The notes: generated from the sequence alone by a model not told the origin. A stretch of DNA of 64,000 nucleotides from Pseudomonadota bacterium (GCA_023389155.1 JAEWEV010000034.1:62001-126000), one strand, 5' to 3'. Positions 43,387-52,716 are shown, numbered from the stretch's first letter. Program-made: numbers and translations.

Positions 43387-45570
43387 ATGAAATCCTCATT
43401 TGTTCATTCCCGCCCCCTGATGATTAGAGCATTGCCGCTGGCGCTGTTTACGTGTTCGACAGCAGTTTACGCGCAGACGGTTTCGGCGCCAGCTGCAAAA
43501 GAGGCAGTGCAGCTGGAAGCCATCACGGCGACAGACGAAAATACTTCAGTCTCTGTCCCGACGCCGCCTGCATATGCCGGTGGACAGGTGGGGACAGGCG
43601 GACAGGCCGGGATTCTTGGCAACGCCGACATCATGAGTTCGCCGTTTATCGTCAACAGTTACACCTCTAAACTGATCGAAGATCAGCAGGCACGTACGCT
43701 GGGTGAGGCAATCAAGAACGATCCGACTGTCCAGGTTGGTAATGGTTACGGCAATTTTGCCGAAACGTTTGTTATTCGCGGTTTTCCTTTGAACAACGAC
43801 GATCTTGCGTTCAATGGACTTTACGGCATCCTGCCGCGCCAGGTATTGCCCACGCAGATGATTGAACGGGTTGAAATATTCAAGGGAGCCAGTGCCTTTC
43901 TTAATGGTGCGGCCCCCGGGGGCAGTGGATTGGGCGGGTTAATTAATATTCAGCCTAAACGGGGCACCGATGAGCCTCTGACTCGACTGGACGTTGATTA
44001 CACGGGGCGAGGCCAGATTGGCGGCGGCGTAGATATTGGCCGCCGCTGGGGTGACGCCGGCGAATTTGGCATTCGTGTCAATGCCGCTCATCGCGATGGG
44101 GAGACACCCGTCAAAGATGGCGATGCACGAACCTCGGTGCTGACACTGGGACTGGATTATCGTGGTGAACGCCTGCGCGCGTCGCTGGATGTCGGCTATC
44201 AGAATATCCGCTATGATCAGACCCGACCTACCATCAACCTGACAGGGGATGGCGTTCCTGATGCTCCCGCCACCAGCGTCAATTATGCACAGCCGTGGGC
44301 CTGGTCGAAACTGCAAAGCACCTATGCCGTCGCACGCGCCGAATACGATCTGAGTGAAAACTGGATGGCCTATGCGGCCATCGGTTATAGCCGCGACAAG
44401 GAAGATGGACTGTATGCGGGCGCTACCGTTAACGGCGATGGCGTCGGTACGCATAGCCCATTGCGCACGCCTTATGTGCGCAATTCAGTCACTGGTGAAG
44501 TGGGTTTGAGAGGACGCTTTGTCACAGGCCAGGTTGGCCATCAGATCAACCTCGGCATCTCGGCCCTGCGTACCAGCAACCATTCGGCCTACCAGTTCTT
44601 CGCCAGCCAGGATCGTGATATTTTCGATCCGATAGAAAGCCCGTATCCCGAGACCATTACCTTGTCGGGCGGAGAAATTGATCACCCGACCAAAGTGGAT
44701 CGCTCCATTCTACGCAGTATTGCGCTGTCAGATACGCTGTCTTTTCTGGATGACCGCGTTTTACTGACGCTGGGCCTGCGCCATCAGAATCTTCGCTATA
44801 CCGCCTACGAGTACACGGGCGCCTCCTCGTCAGATTACGATAAGTCGATTGTGACGCCGTTCTTCGGTCTTGTTTTCAAGCCTACAAGCAACGTCTCTTT
44901 GTACGCCAACTATATCGAGGGCCTGACTCGAGGAGAAACGGCACCCCTGACTGCCGACAACCGTAACGAAGTCTTCAAGCCTGCTCGTACCAAACAGTTC
45001 GAAGCCGGTGTAAAAGTGGACATGGGCAATTACGGCGCAAGCCTGGCGGCATTCCAGCTTGAAAAGCCGGAATTCTATCTGGACAGCACGACCAATATTT
45101 TCAGCGGCGCCGGCGAACAGCGTAATCGCGGGGTAGAACTCAGTATATACGGCCAGCCGGTGGAAGGCGTGCGGCTGGTCGGCGGGGTGACGTTCATGAA
45201 CGCCCGCTTGAAGAAAACCCAGGATGGGCTTAACGACGGTAACCATGCTGCCGGCGTACCCCGGTTCCAGGCAACGATGGGTGCAGAATGGGATCCGGCC
45301 TTTGCCCCTGGCCTCACATTGCAGGGCTACGTGACCCGCCGCGGTTCTCAGTATGTCAATAAGGAAAACGAAGGAACCATCCCCGCATGGACACGCGTCG
45401 ATCTGGGTGCCCGCTATACGACGAAACTGGCAGGAAAAGATACGACCTTCCGTTTCGGCGTGGATAATGTCTTTAATAAACGATACTGGGCCACCGTGGC
45501 ACCGCAGTACGGTCAGCTGACGGCGGGCAATGGCAGGACTGTAAAAGCCTCAGTTTCGCTATCGTTCTAA
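43387..45570 (+). CDS. TonB-dependent siderophore receptor without STN domain
   Basis: A 727-residue outer-membrane receptor with a signal peptide of about 29 residues (...TCSTAVYAQ). The plug includes LIEDQQARTLGEAIKNDPTVQVG, ETFVIRGFPLNNDDLAFNGLYGI, MIERVEIFKGASAFLNGAAPGGSGLGGLINIQPKR. The C-terminal barrel strand VKASVSLSF ends in Phe. It lacks the STN extension, so unlike the first receptor it does not signal through a FecR protein and is probably controlled directly by Fur through the box at 43181. Substrate class (catecholate or hydroxamate) cannot be told from the sequence alone. Confidence 0.93.
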   Translation: MKSSFVHSRPLMIRALPLALFTCSTAVYAQTVSAPAAKEAVQLEAITATDENTSVSVPTPPAYAGGQVGTGGQAGILGNADIMSSPFIVNSYTSKLIEDQQARTLGEAIKNDPTVQVGNGYGNFAETFVIRGFPLNNDDLAFNGLYGILPRQVLPTQMIERVEIFKGASAFLNGAAPGGSGLGGLINIQPKRGTDEPLTRLDVDYTGRGQIGGGVDIGRRWGDAGEFGIRVNAAHRDGETPVKDGDARTSVLTLGLDYRGERLRASLDVGYQNIRYDQTRPTINLTGDGVPDAPATSVNYAQPWAWSKLQSTYAVARAEYDLSENWMAYAAIGYSRDKEDGLYAGATVNGDGVGTHSPLRTPYVRNSVTGEVGLRGRFVTGQVGHQINLGISALRTSNHSAYQFFASQDRDIFDPIESPYPETITLSGGEIDHPTKVDRSILRSIALSDTLSFLDDRVLLTLGLRHQNLRYTAYEYTGASSSDYDKSIVTPFFGLVFKPTSNVSLYANYIEGLTRGETAPLTADNRNEVFKPARTKQFEAGVKVDMGNYGASLAAFQLEKPEFYLDSTTNIFSGAGEQRNRGVELSIYGQPVEGVRLVGGVTFMNARLKKTQDGLNDGNHAAGVPRFQATMGAEWDPAFAPGLTLQGYVTRRGSQYVNKENEGTIPAWTRVDLGARYTTKLAGKDTTFRFGVDNVFNKRYWATVAPQYGQLTAGNGRTVKASVSLSF

Positions 45571-45608
45571 TTCTCCGGACCGCCGTCACGCGCGTTGCAT
45601 GAAAAGAG

Positions 45609-46547
45609 TCAAAAACTATTGATGGGTATTTTCATGTAGCGCACGCCATTGTCTTCCGGTTCAGGCAGTTTGCCGCCGCGGACATTGACCTGCATGGAGG
45701 GCAGCAGAAGTTTGGGCGTGGACAGGGTGGCATCACGTTGTGTTCGCATGGCGACAAATTCCGCTTCGGGTACGCCTTCATGAATATGTACGTTCTGTGT
45801 CCGCTCCGCCCCGATGGTGGTTTCCCAAGCGAATTCCTCACGTCCTGGCGCCTTGTAATCATGACACATGAAAACCCGTGCCTGCCCTGGCAGTCGAAGC
45901 AGCCGCCGTATGGAGCGATACAGAGTGGCTGCGTCGCCTCCGGGAAAGTCGCAGCGCGCCGTTCCGTAGTCAGGCATGAAAAGCGTATCTCCGGCAAACA
46001 CACAGTCGCCGATGATATAAGCCAGGCACGCCGGCGTGTGGCCGGGTACATGCATCACCGTGGCCTGCAGTCTGCCAATCCGGAAGGTGTCTCCGTCTTC
46101 AAAAAGCTGATCAAAATCCGCCGCACTGCCGCGTCGCACGCCCTGCGAGTTGTAGATGGCGGCAAAGGTGTTCTGTACCTGGACAATATGTTTACCAATC
46201 GCCAGTCGTCCACCCAGCGCCTTGGCCATTAGCGGAGCTGCAGACAGATGATCGGCATGGGCGTGCGTTTCCAGCAGCCATTGCACTTGTAATTGCCGGG
46301 AACGGATGTAGTCGATTACCGGTTGCGCAGACGTATCAGATGTACGTCCGGAAGCGGCATCATAATCCAGTACGCTGTCGATCACGGCGCAGCGCGGATC
46401 ATCGCTGCCATGCACGACATAACTGATGGTGTTTGTAATTTCGTCAAAAAAGCTTTTGACGATTGGTGCGAGTTGCGGATTGGCGCGAGCCAGTTCTATT
46501 TGCCGGGATGCATTCTGGCACACCGGATCGTGAAGCATGTCGGACAT
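45609..46547 (-). CDS. Metallo-beta-lactamase-fold hydrolase, ETHE1/Blh persulfide dioxygenase-like
   Basis: A 312-residue protein from ATG 46547, preceded by GGAGGTC; the frame reaches 46595 but that start is upstream of the ribosome site. The first metal motif THAHADHL (near 94-101) matches the persulfide dioxygenase/Blh branch; further ligands are in HVPGHTPA, GDTLFMPDYGTARCDFPGG and CHDYK. ETHE1-type enzymes oxidise glutathione persulfide to sulfite in sulfide detoxification. The Blh proteins of plant-associated bacteria are co-regulated by BigR, and a 16-base palindrome suited to such a regulator lies upstream at 46631-46646. Regulator and sulfurtransferase genes are not in the window. 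Confidence 0.85.
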   Translation of the reverse strand: MSDMLHDPVCQNASRQIELARANPQLAPIVKSFFDEITNTISYVVHGSDDPRCAVIDSVLDYDAASGRTSDTSAQPVIDYIRSRQLQVQWLLETHAHADHLSAAPLMAKALGGRLAIGKHIVQVQNTFAAIYNSQGVRRGSAADFDQLFEDGDTFRIGRLQATVMHVPGHTPACLAYIIGDCVFAGDTLFMPDYGTARCDFPGGDAATLYRSIRRLLRLPGQARVFMCHDYKAPGREEFAWETTIGAERTQNVHIHEGVPEAEFVAMRTQRDATLSTPKLLLPSMQVNVRGGKLPEPEDNGVRYMKIPINSF

Positions 46548-46630
46548 AATGACCTCCGGATTCAGGTGGAACAGGCACGAAGGAGTAGGGTGCATTGCAC
46601 GGCCTGAATGAATTATTTAATGATTATTAG

Positions 46631-46646
46631 TAATATACATATATTA
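46631..46646. promoter_or_regulatory. AT-rich palindrome upstream of the Blh-like gene
   Basis: TAATATA-CA-TATATTA is a perfect 7-bp-arm palindrome 84 bases upstream of the start. Its size and AT-richness resemble BigR/SqrR-type operators that control persulfide genes; the assignment is inferred from the regulated gene. Confidence 0.45.
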
Positions 46647-46691
46647 AATAATAATATCAAATTGGCTTCACTCGTACTTTTTATTGCCTCT

Positions 46692-47570
46692 TTAGCTCCG
46701 ATTGCGCCGGCGCATTTCTGCAGCGATCCCTGCAGTGCCGGGTAACCCCAGTATGACATCAGGCGCTGGAGATTGGGGCACGGAAAGTTGCATGCTGATG
46801 TCATGATCATGCCTCACCGTAGCATGAAAACCGGTGCGCGGGATATAGCGCTCCCGGTCGATATGCCGGTCGTGATAGACATGCCAGCTCCCCGCGATTA
46901 CCATCGTCGCAACAATCGGCACCAGTATTTGCGCCGGGGACAGTGGGTGGATGGTGCCTGCGTGATATCTGGCACCGGCAATACAAAGAATGCCGGTGGC
47001 AACAAGCGCACCGCCCAATACATCGGAAAACCAGTGTGCTCCGAGGTACAGGCGCGAAAAAGCGACAAGCAGTGCAAATCCGATGGCGCCGACAATGGTC
47101 GCTATTCGTGGCCACCCGCGTAGTGACCGATAGAGCAGGATGCAGGTCAATCCATACAGGACCAGATTGCCCGTGGTGTGCCCACTGGGAAAGGAATAGG
47201 TCGTCCAGCCCGAGTACATCATGTCGCCAGGTCGCACGCGAACAATGCTGCCTTTGATGGCGGTATTGAGGACGGCCGCGCTGACCAGGGTAAGTGACCA
47301 GTAAATGGCAGTGCGCCAGCATTTTCTGAGAAGCAGGCAGAAAGCGACAACGCTGGCAATTGCAGTCACCATAAAGGTGTCACCCATTTGGGTTATCGTG
47401 ATCAGAATGGCATCTAATTGTGGTGTACGAATCAGCTGGAGGTGGCGATAAATAGCCTGATCAGTCGTCTGCAGTGCTCCGTCGACGCGAACGTTGCTCA
47501 ATACCAGTAGAAACAGCGCGCAAGTGACGGCAGCGAGATAATAGGGCCAGTAGGATCGTTTGTACTTCAT
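46692..47570 (-). CDS. PAP2-family membrane phosphatase
   Basis: A 292-residue integral membrane protein with about six TM helices. The three acid phosphatase motifs are present: KGSIVRVRP (about 106-114), PSGHTTGN (128-135) and SRLYLGAHWFSD (170-181). Enzymes of this type dephosphorylate phosphatidic acid, undecaprenyl pyrophosphate or PGP at the outer face of the inner membrane. The C-terminal ~80 residues are a hydrophilic extension after the last TM, rich in His/Asp/Arg. Substrate unknown. Confidence 0.92.
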   Translation of the reverse strand: MKYKRSYWPYYLAAVTCALFLLVLSNVRVDGALQTTDQAIYRHLQLIRTPQLDAILITITQMGDTFMVTAIASVVAFCLLLRKCWRTAIYWSLTLVSAAVLNTAIKGSIVRVRPGDMMYSGWTTYSFPSGHTTGNLVLYGLTCILLYRSLRGWPRIATIVGAIGFALLVAFSRLYLGAHWFSDVLGGALVATGILCIAGARYHAGTIHPLSPAQILVPIVATMVIAGSWHVYHDRHIDRERYIPRTGFHATVRHDHDISMQLSVPQSPAPDVILGLPGTAGIAAEMRRRNRS

Positions 47571-47717
47571 TGATAGAATAAGGTGTTGAGTAAATTTAAA
47601 TTGACTATCGCTTACCCGTCAGGCTGCACATTGGCGAATTTTGACAGTTGAACCGGTGCAACAGTTGCGGCAGAAAGATAAAATAGTATCCTTTGGTATT
47701 ACTACTGCAGGTACGAT

Positions 47718-48146
47718 ATGGCTCATCTTACATTGAAATCCCTGGTTCTCGGCGCCTTAACCAGTATGGCTATCGGGACAGTTCATGCGGCTAATGATTA
47801 TCCCGCCGATCTGGCCAAAACACAGCCCGCAATCGCGCACAAGTTCGCCGATCTGACTGGAAAAATTGCCAGGAAACATGCATGGGTAAAGAACTACGGC
47901 GTGACTGTACCTGTGAAAGAGATCACGCTGGGCGATGAAACCTATCAGGTTCTCAGCGGCTGCAAACCACACGACTGCCCATCCGAGAAATACGTGTTAT
48001 TAATTGCGAAAACCGGCGACAAAGGTGTTGGCGCATTTGTCATCAATCAATTTTCGTCTGGTATTCACCCATCAAGCAGCAAGGTGCGCTGGCTGGGTCA
48101 GCCGGACGAAGCTCAGGTTGCTGCGCTGGCGCAATTATTGTTTTGA
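47718..48146 (+). CDS. ivy: Ivy-family C-type lysozyme inhibitor
   Basis: A 142-residue periplasmic protein with a signal peptide of about 24 residues (...AIGTVHA). The mature part carries the Ivy loop SGCKPHDC, the disulfide-closed hexapeptide that plugs the active site of C-type lysozyme. It would protect peptidoglycan from host or environmental lysozyme. It faces the beta-lactamase gene tail to tail. Confidence 0.9.
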   Translation: MAHLTLKSLVLGALTSMAIGTVHAANDYPADLAKTQPAIAHKFADLTGKIARKHAWVKNYGVTVPVKEITLGDETYQVLSGCKPHDCPSEKYVLLIAKTGDKGVGAFVINQFSSGIHPSSSKVRWLGQPDEAQVAALAQLLF

Positions 48147-48160
48147 TACTTTACTCTGAC

Positions 48161-48189
48161 GGCAAATCCGGTATTTTGCCGGGTTTGCC
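48161..48189. terminator. Hairpin between ivy and the beta-lactamase gene
   Basis: GGCAAATCCGG (48161-48171) pairs with CCGGGTTTGCC (48179-48189), one mismatch/wobble, loop of 7. There is no T run after it. A second repeat GCCCTCG/CGAGGGC follows at 48207-48238. Their position between convergent genes suggests transcription ends here in both directions. Confidence 0.5.
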
Positions 48190-48294
48190 GCAGTTGTGCC
48201 CGACTGGCCCTCGCAAGTATTGCTCGAGTCCCGAGGGCATGACTCATCGTCAGGGGGCATCCTCGGGTCATAGCAAGGCCAAAAGCGGCGCGGC

Positions 48295-49491
48295 TTACCG
48301 GTCATCCAGGGTGGTCAAGATCTTGTGCGCAATCGTAATTCGATCTTCCATCGGATAGTTTTTATTTGCCAGAATTACAACGCCCAGCTTTCGTCCGGGC
48401 ACAAAAGCAACGTAAGCTCCGAATCCGTTGGTCGACCCTGTCTTGTTGATCCATACCTCTTCACGCGGCGCGACAGGCGGAGTCAACGCTGTCACGGGCT
48501 GCGGCGTGAGTGCGAATTCAGCTGAATTGCCTCGCACTAAGGATTTCAGGGGGGCAGGGTACGGGTACTGTTCCCAGACCAGATCCTGGGTCATGGCGGC
48601 GGTCTGGTAATAACCTGTATGCGTGTCGGTGACAGCTTTTTGCAGGCTGGTATCCAGTGTCTCCAGACCCATGTTAGCCTGCAGAAAACGTACCATGTCA
48701 CGGCTCGTTGATTTTGCGCCATACGCCTGCGCCCACAGGACTGCCTTGCTTACGCGTGTGGGTGTATCCTCCTTCGTATATCCCTGAGCATAATTTTTCA
48801 TCTTTGCCGCCGGTACATCAATATAAGTATCATGCAGACCAAGGCCGGCATAAATCTGTTTTTCCACCAACGGTATGAAATCCTGCCCCATTGCCTTAGC
48901 GGTGATCAGTCCGAGCATGCCAATAGACGGATTAGCATAGGTTCTCTTCGTCCCTTCCGTGTATTGGGGTTGCCACTGCTGAAGATAGGACATCAGCTGC
49001 TTTGTATCATGAATATCATCCGGAACCTGCAACGGGAAACCGCCAGGCGTGTGCGTGCCAAGACTCAGCAGGCTAACCTCGCCGAATGCGGTGTCCTGCA
49101 TATCTGGCAAATAGCGGGAAACAGGATCGCTCAGTTTCAGGCGGCGCTGCTCCTGGGCGTAGGCAGCCAGTGTTGCGGTAAACGTCTTGCTTATCGACCC
49201 GAGTTCGAAAAGAGTAGAGGCATCGACAGGTTTACGGGTCTGCGTAGAAGCAACCCCATAATCAAAATAATACGTCTGCTTCCCGTTTATTACTCCGATT
49301 GTCACACCGGGAATGTTGTATTTCTTCATGACGGGTGTAACAGATGCGTCCACGACAGCCTGAAGATCCGCTGTGGTCGGGGCGGCATGGCTGGCATGGC
49401 TCGCGGTAATGAGGAATATGGCACTTGCCATGGAGGCAAATGTGGGTGGGTGGCAGAATCGGGAAATGGAGGCAGGCAGCATGAATGACAC
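48295..49491 (-). CDS. ampC: Class C (AmpC-type) beta-lactamase
   Basis: A 398-residue periplasmic serine hydrolase with a signal peptide ending ...SHASHA (about 36). All class C motifs are present: Ser99-Ile-Ser-Lys102, Tyr185-Ala-Asn187 and Lys350-Thr-Gly352. FELGSISKTF, the YANPSIGMLG segment and NKTGSTNGFGAYVAFVP follow AmpC closely, so beta-lactamase rather than a DD-peptidase is favoured. No divergent ampR lies upstream; the neighbouring gene is a DUF421 membrane protein, so inducible control of the classical type is not evident. Confidence 0.93.
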   Translation of the reverse strand: MSFMLPASISRFCHPPTFASMASAIFLITASHASHAAPTTADLQAVVDASVTPVMKKYNIPGVTIGVINGKQTYYFDYGVASTQTRKPVDASTLFELGSISKTFTATLAAYAQEQRRLKLSDPVSRYLPDMQDTAFGEVSLLSLGTHTPGGFPLQVPDDIHDTKQLMSYLQQWQPQYTEGTKRTYANPSIGMLGLITAKAMGQDFIPLVEKQIYAGLGLHDTYIDVPAAKMKNYAQGYTKEDTPTRVSKAVLWAQAYGAKSTSRDMVRFLQANMGLETLDTSLQKAVTDTHTGYYQTAAMTQDLVWEQYPYPAPLKSLVRGNSAEFALTPQPVTALTPPVAPREEVWINKTGSTNGFGAYVAFVPGRKLGVVILANKNYPMEDRITIAHKILTTLDDR

Positions 49492-49673
49492 GAAAGATAA
49501 GTGACTAGACGTTGATCGACAGTTGTATGATGAGCGTCATTGTCGCATAAGGCATCCGCAGACGATAAGTGGGTAATGGTAACAAACGCTGACGGTAACC
49601 AATGCGGACGGCGGAGTATACTCGGCCACAGAATCTGGGCAGTTTTCTCTGGACTTTTCGCTGGATTGACATC

Positions 49674-50267
49674 ATGAGCATGCTAAACGACGTATTTCAA
49701 ATGCAACAGTCACTGGGTGAGGCCTTTCTGCGAAGCACGGCCATTTACTGGTGTATCTTTCTGCTGTTCAGACTGGGAGGCAGAAGGAATATCGGGTCAC
49801 TCGGATTTGCAGATATCGTTGTCGTAATACTGGTGTCTGAAGCCGTAGGAAACGGGCTGTCGGGGCCGTCCGACACCGTCACTGACGGCCTGCTCGTGGC
49901 AGCAGGAATTGTACTGTGGTCGGTCCTGGTGGACAGACTGGGCTACTTTTTTCCTGTGGTGAATCGTGTACTGGCGCCCAACAGATTGCTGCTGATCAAG
50001 AATGGAATATTGCAATTGAATAATATGCGGCGCGAGTATGTTACCCGTGCAGAACTGATGGAACAGTTGCGCATCAACGGAATAGCGGAGCTGACCCAGG
50101 TCCGGCGCGCCTATCTTGAAGCAAATGGAGAAATGAGCGTGATCAAACAGGGCAATGACAACAACAAGGCATCTTGCGGTTCAGCAGCGCAACCGGGAGC
50201 CACAGAAGGAAATACAGTCGGGAAAATGACGCAGTTATCTGAAAAAACTTGGGACGATAATCAGTAA
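49674..50267 (+). CDS. DUF421 / YetF-like membrane protein
   Basis: A 197-residue protein from ATG 49674 (next ATG 49680); the open frame begins at 49602, but that N-terminus is hydrophilic and unlike the family. Three TM helices lie at about 17-37, 43-62 and 71-90. The small cytoplasmic domain (LLIKNGILQLNNMRREYVTRAELMEQLRINGIAELTQVRRAYLEANGEMSVIK) is the DUF421 signature. The C-terminal ~40 residues are low-complexity. Function is unknown; family members are linked to sporulation and envelope stress elsewhere. Confidence 0.85.
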   Translation: MSMLNDVFQMQQSLGEAFLRSTAIYWCIFLLFRLGGRRNIGSLGFADIVVVILVSEAVGNGLSGPSDTVTDGLLVAAGIVLWSVLVDRLGYFFPVVNRVLAPNRLLLIKNGILQLNNMRREYVTRAELMEQLRINGIAELTQVRRAYLEANGEMSVIKQGNDNNKASCGSAAQPGATEGNTVGKMTQLSEKTWDDNQ

Positions 50268-50716
50268 TGTCGTAGCTCGAAGAGGGGCGCAAGGCCCGAG
50301 TTAAAAAGAGAACCCGTTGAACAGAACGAAATCACTGAACGGGTCCAATCGCTGATTGGGAACATGTCGATGCAGGATGGCAATATCAGGATGTGCTGAT
50401 ATCGTTTTTGTGTTTATACAGTCGAAGCGATTTGCAGGCCAGACAAGTCAGCCAATGACGATTGCGTTACATATTCTTAAGAAGACTAGGTGCCTGAAAT
50501 AAAATTATGTTTGACACTTTCTGGATATAAAAACCGAATTTTAAGGAACTAACGCAAGAATGCCCTATAGATGCCGGCATTTGGCCCATTCACCATTGCG
50601 CAGTCTTACGGCTGATTACAAAGAAGGCTTGTGAATATTTGCCTTCGTCTGAATTAACGGACCATAAAAAAACCAATCATCCTTCAGTCACGTTTTACCG
50701 TTCTTATGGAGGTAGT
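50268..50716. other. 449-base intergenic region
   Basis: No gene is supported. It contains small hairpins: ACCCGTT/AACGGGT (50312-50318, 50338-50344), CCAATC/GATTGG (about 50345-50359) and the terminator-like one at 50383-50409. The second half is AT-rich and probably carries the promoter of the DUF3008 gene. Confidence 0.5.
50383..50409 (+). terminator. Weak terminator after the DUF421 gene
   Basis: ATATCAG (50383-50389) and CTGATAT (50396-50402) form a perfect 7-bp stem with a 6-base loop, followed by CG and a TTTTT run. It lies 116 bases after the gene. Confidence 0.5.
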
Positions 50717-50899
50717 ATGCCAGCAAAATCCAAAAGCCAGCAAAAGGCGGCCGGTGCAGCGCTGTCGGCCAAAGAGGGCGACACGAAGGTTGGCGAGTTA
50801 AAGGGCGCGGCCAAGTCAATGTATAAATCCATGTCCAAAAAAGAGCTGAAAGATATCGCCAGCACCAGTCATTCTGATATTCCTGAACACAAGAAGTGA
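50717..50899 (+). CDS. Small DUF3008-family protein
   Basis: A 60-residue basic, Lys/Ala/Ser-rich protein. ATG 50717 follows GGAGGT (50707-50712); the longer frame from 50639 is not needed. The pattern MPAKSKSQQKAAGAALSAKEG...KGAAKSMYKSMSKKELKDIAST...PEHKK is the DUF3008 family. These proteins are probably disordered and are common in stress-tolerance gene neighbourhoods, but no role is established. It precedes a YghA-like SDR. Confidence 0.88.
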   Translation: MPAKSKSQQKAAGAALSAKEGDTKVGELKGAAKSMYKSMSKKELKDIASTSHSDIPEHKK

Positions 50900-51053
50900 T
50901 TGTCAGGATTGAAAGCACTCTGCACAGGGGCGTTGTGCCTGCCGCGGGCAGCGGTTCCTTTCGCATTTACTGCTGACGCTTGAATTCCGGTTGAGCTCAA
51001 GCGTCAGGCGCTGGGTTGACACGCCCCAACAGAACACAATGGAAGGAGCATAT

Positions 51054-51905
51054 ATGACACAGACAATGCCCGCCCAGGAACAGAAAGTACAGCCCGGGCG
51101 TGAATCCAAAATGCACCCGGCCCCCGTCTATGACGATCCTCAATATAAAGCTGCCGGAAAGCTCAAAGATAAAGTGGCGCTGATTACCGGCGGTGATAGC
51201 GGGATCGGGCGCGCCACAACGATAGCCTTTGCGAAGGAAGGTGCGAAGGTCGCTATTGTTTATCTGGAAGAAGACAAGGACGCAGAAGAAACCAAAGCAT
51301 GCGCGGAGCATTACGGCGCAGATATTCTGTTAATCAAGGGGGACATCGGTGACGTGGAGTTTGCAAAACAATGCGTCAACGATACCTTTGAGCATTTTGG
51401 AAAACTGGATATCCTGGTCAATAACGCGGGCGAGCAGCACACAGCGTCCGAGCCGGAGGCCATCAGTCACGAGCAGCTTATACGCACATTCCAGACAAAT
51501 TTCTTCAGCTTTGTGACGATCACGCAGGAAGCGCTGACGGTCATGAGAGAGGGTGCTTCCATCATCAATACATCGTCTATTACAGCGTACAGAGGTAATC
51601 CGGATCTGATTGATTACTCATCTACCAAAGGTGCTATCACATCTTTTACCCGTTCCCTCTCCACCAAAATCGTGGACAGACAGATACGGGTGAATGCCGT
51701 CGCGCCCGGACCCATCTGGACACCGCTGATTCCGGCGTCGTTTTCGGCAGACAAAGTGGAGCAATTCGGCAAGGACACGCCAATGGGAAGACCTGGTCAA
51801 CCCTTTGAGCTGGCGCCTGCCTATGTATACCTGGCCAGCTCCGACTCATCTTACGTGACAGGCCAGACGATCCATGTCAACGGCGGCACAGTGATTAACG
51901 GTTGA
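51054..51905 (+). CDS. YghA-type short-chain dehydrogenase
   Basis: A 283-residue extended-N-terminus SDR. ATG 51054 has a strong ribosome site (GGAAGGAG, 51041-51048). The Rossmann motif TGGDSGIGRA, NNAGEQ, catalytic Ser in SSITAYRG and Tyr-x-x-x-Lys in IDYSSTKGA, and the C-terminal GQTIHVNGGTVING match the general-stress SDR group (E. coli YghA, Bacillus YhdF/YdaD). It acts on aldehyde or sugar-type substrates that remain poorly defined. It follows the DUF3008 gene in the same direction. Confidence 0.9.
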   Translation: MTQTMPAQEQKVQPGRESKMHPAPVYDDPQYKAAGKLKDKVALITGGDSGIGRATTIAFAKEGAKVAIVYLEEDKDAEETKACAEHYGADILLIKGDIGDVEFAKQCVNDTFEHFGKLDILVNNAGEQHTASEPEAISHEQLIRTFQTNFFSFVTITQEALTVMREGASIINTSSITAYRGNPDLIDYSSTKGAITSFTRSLSTKIVDRQIRVNAVAPGPIWTPLIPASFSADKVEQFGKDTPMGRPGQPFELAPAYVYLASSDSSYVTGQTIHVNGGTVING

Positions 51906-52008
51906 ACACAGAAGATGCTACGTCGCGGGTCAAAGTGGGGGCAGGGCAATGCGCGGCCCCCTTCTGGCCGGCGCAAGCGTGTTCGTGCCAGATACAACAA
52001 CTGCAATA

Positions 52009-52500
52009 TCAGTAGCGTTTCTCCGCGTAATAAGGAATACGGCTTAAGGCATAACGGGCGCTTTTCTGCCGGATTTTTCGGCTGCTTCCCAGGAACCGTT
52101 TCGTTTCTGTGAAGACAAGGATCGCATCAGCAAGGTCTGAATTTCTGAATGCCCACGCAAAGCATTGTGTACCGGCTTTTATTGCAGGGTCGATATTATC
52201 GACCACGCCTGTATTGGCGAGAGCGACATTGGCACCGCTTCTGGCCAATGCTCCCTTTGCCATTTCGGCAGCAACCTGTTCACTGGTGAGATTAAACGTT
52301 TTTATTGTCTCGCGCCGGACACCAAGCTGTGTTTCTTTCGCAGCTACAGAATAGGTAACAAATGCGCAATCGAGCAGTGAACCCGCCTTTGGAGCTTCAG
52401 AGAGCGTGGAGGCAATCAACCCGGCGGTACATGACTCGGCCGTGACCAGAAGCAGGCCGTGATCCGCCATGTATCGGGCTACATTGTTGACAGGCATCAT
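52009..52500 (-). CDS. pncC: Nicotinamide-nucleotide amidase (CinA C-terminal domain, PncC-like)
   Basis: A 163-residue single-domain CinA-C protein. The catalytic segment AESCTAGLIAS (about 20-30) and VTYSVAAKETQLGV are typical. PncC deamidates NMN to nicotinate mononucleotide in NAD recycling. The usual TGIAGP motif is altered to NTGVVDNIDP, so activity is not assured. It stands alone between convergent or spaced genes. Confidence 0.85.
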   Translation of the reverse strand: MMPVNNVARYMADHGLLLVTAESCTAGLIASTLSEAPKAGSLLDCAFVTYSVAAKETQLGVRRETIKTFNLTSEQVAAEMAKGALARSGANVALANTGVVDNIDPAIKAGTQCFAWAFRNSDLADAILVFTETKRFLGSSRKIRQKSARYALSRIPYYAEKRY

Positions 52501-52679
52501 TTGTTTTATCGATATAAAATGAAATCGGGAACGGGTTTCAGGCAGGAGTTCCAGATAATGCGCGGACGAGGCAACGATAGCATTGGCGCTACACGATCGC
52601 AGAATAACTCTGCGATGTCCGCTTCCCCCTATTCAGACTATACCAGACGATCAGGAAAATCAAAATCCTGCTGACCGGC

Positions 52680-52716
52680 CATCTTGCCGGCCCCATTGCA
52701 ATGAGCCGGCAAGATG
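52680..52716 (-). terminator. Terminator of the dehydratase gene
   Basis: CATCTTGCCGGC (52680-52691) and GCCGGCAAGATG (52705-52716) match perfectly over 12 bp with a 13-base loop. Reading leftward on the minus strand it is followed by T-rich sequence, so it ends the fadR-dehydratase transcript. Confidence 0.75.
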
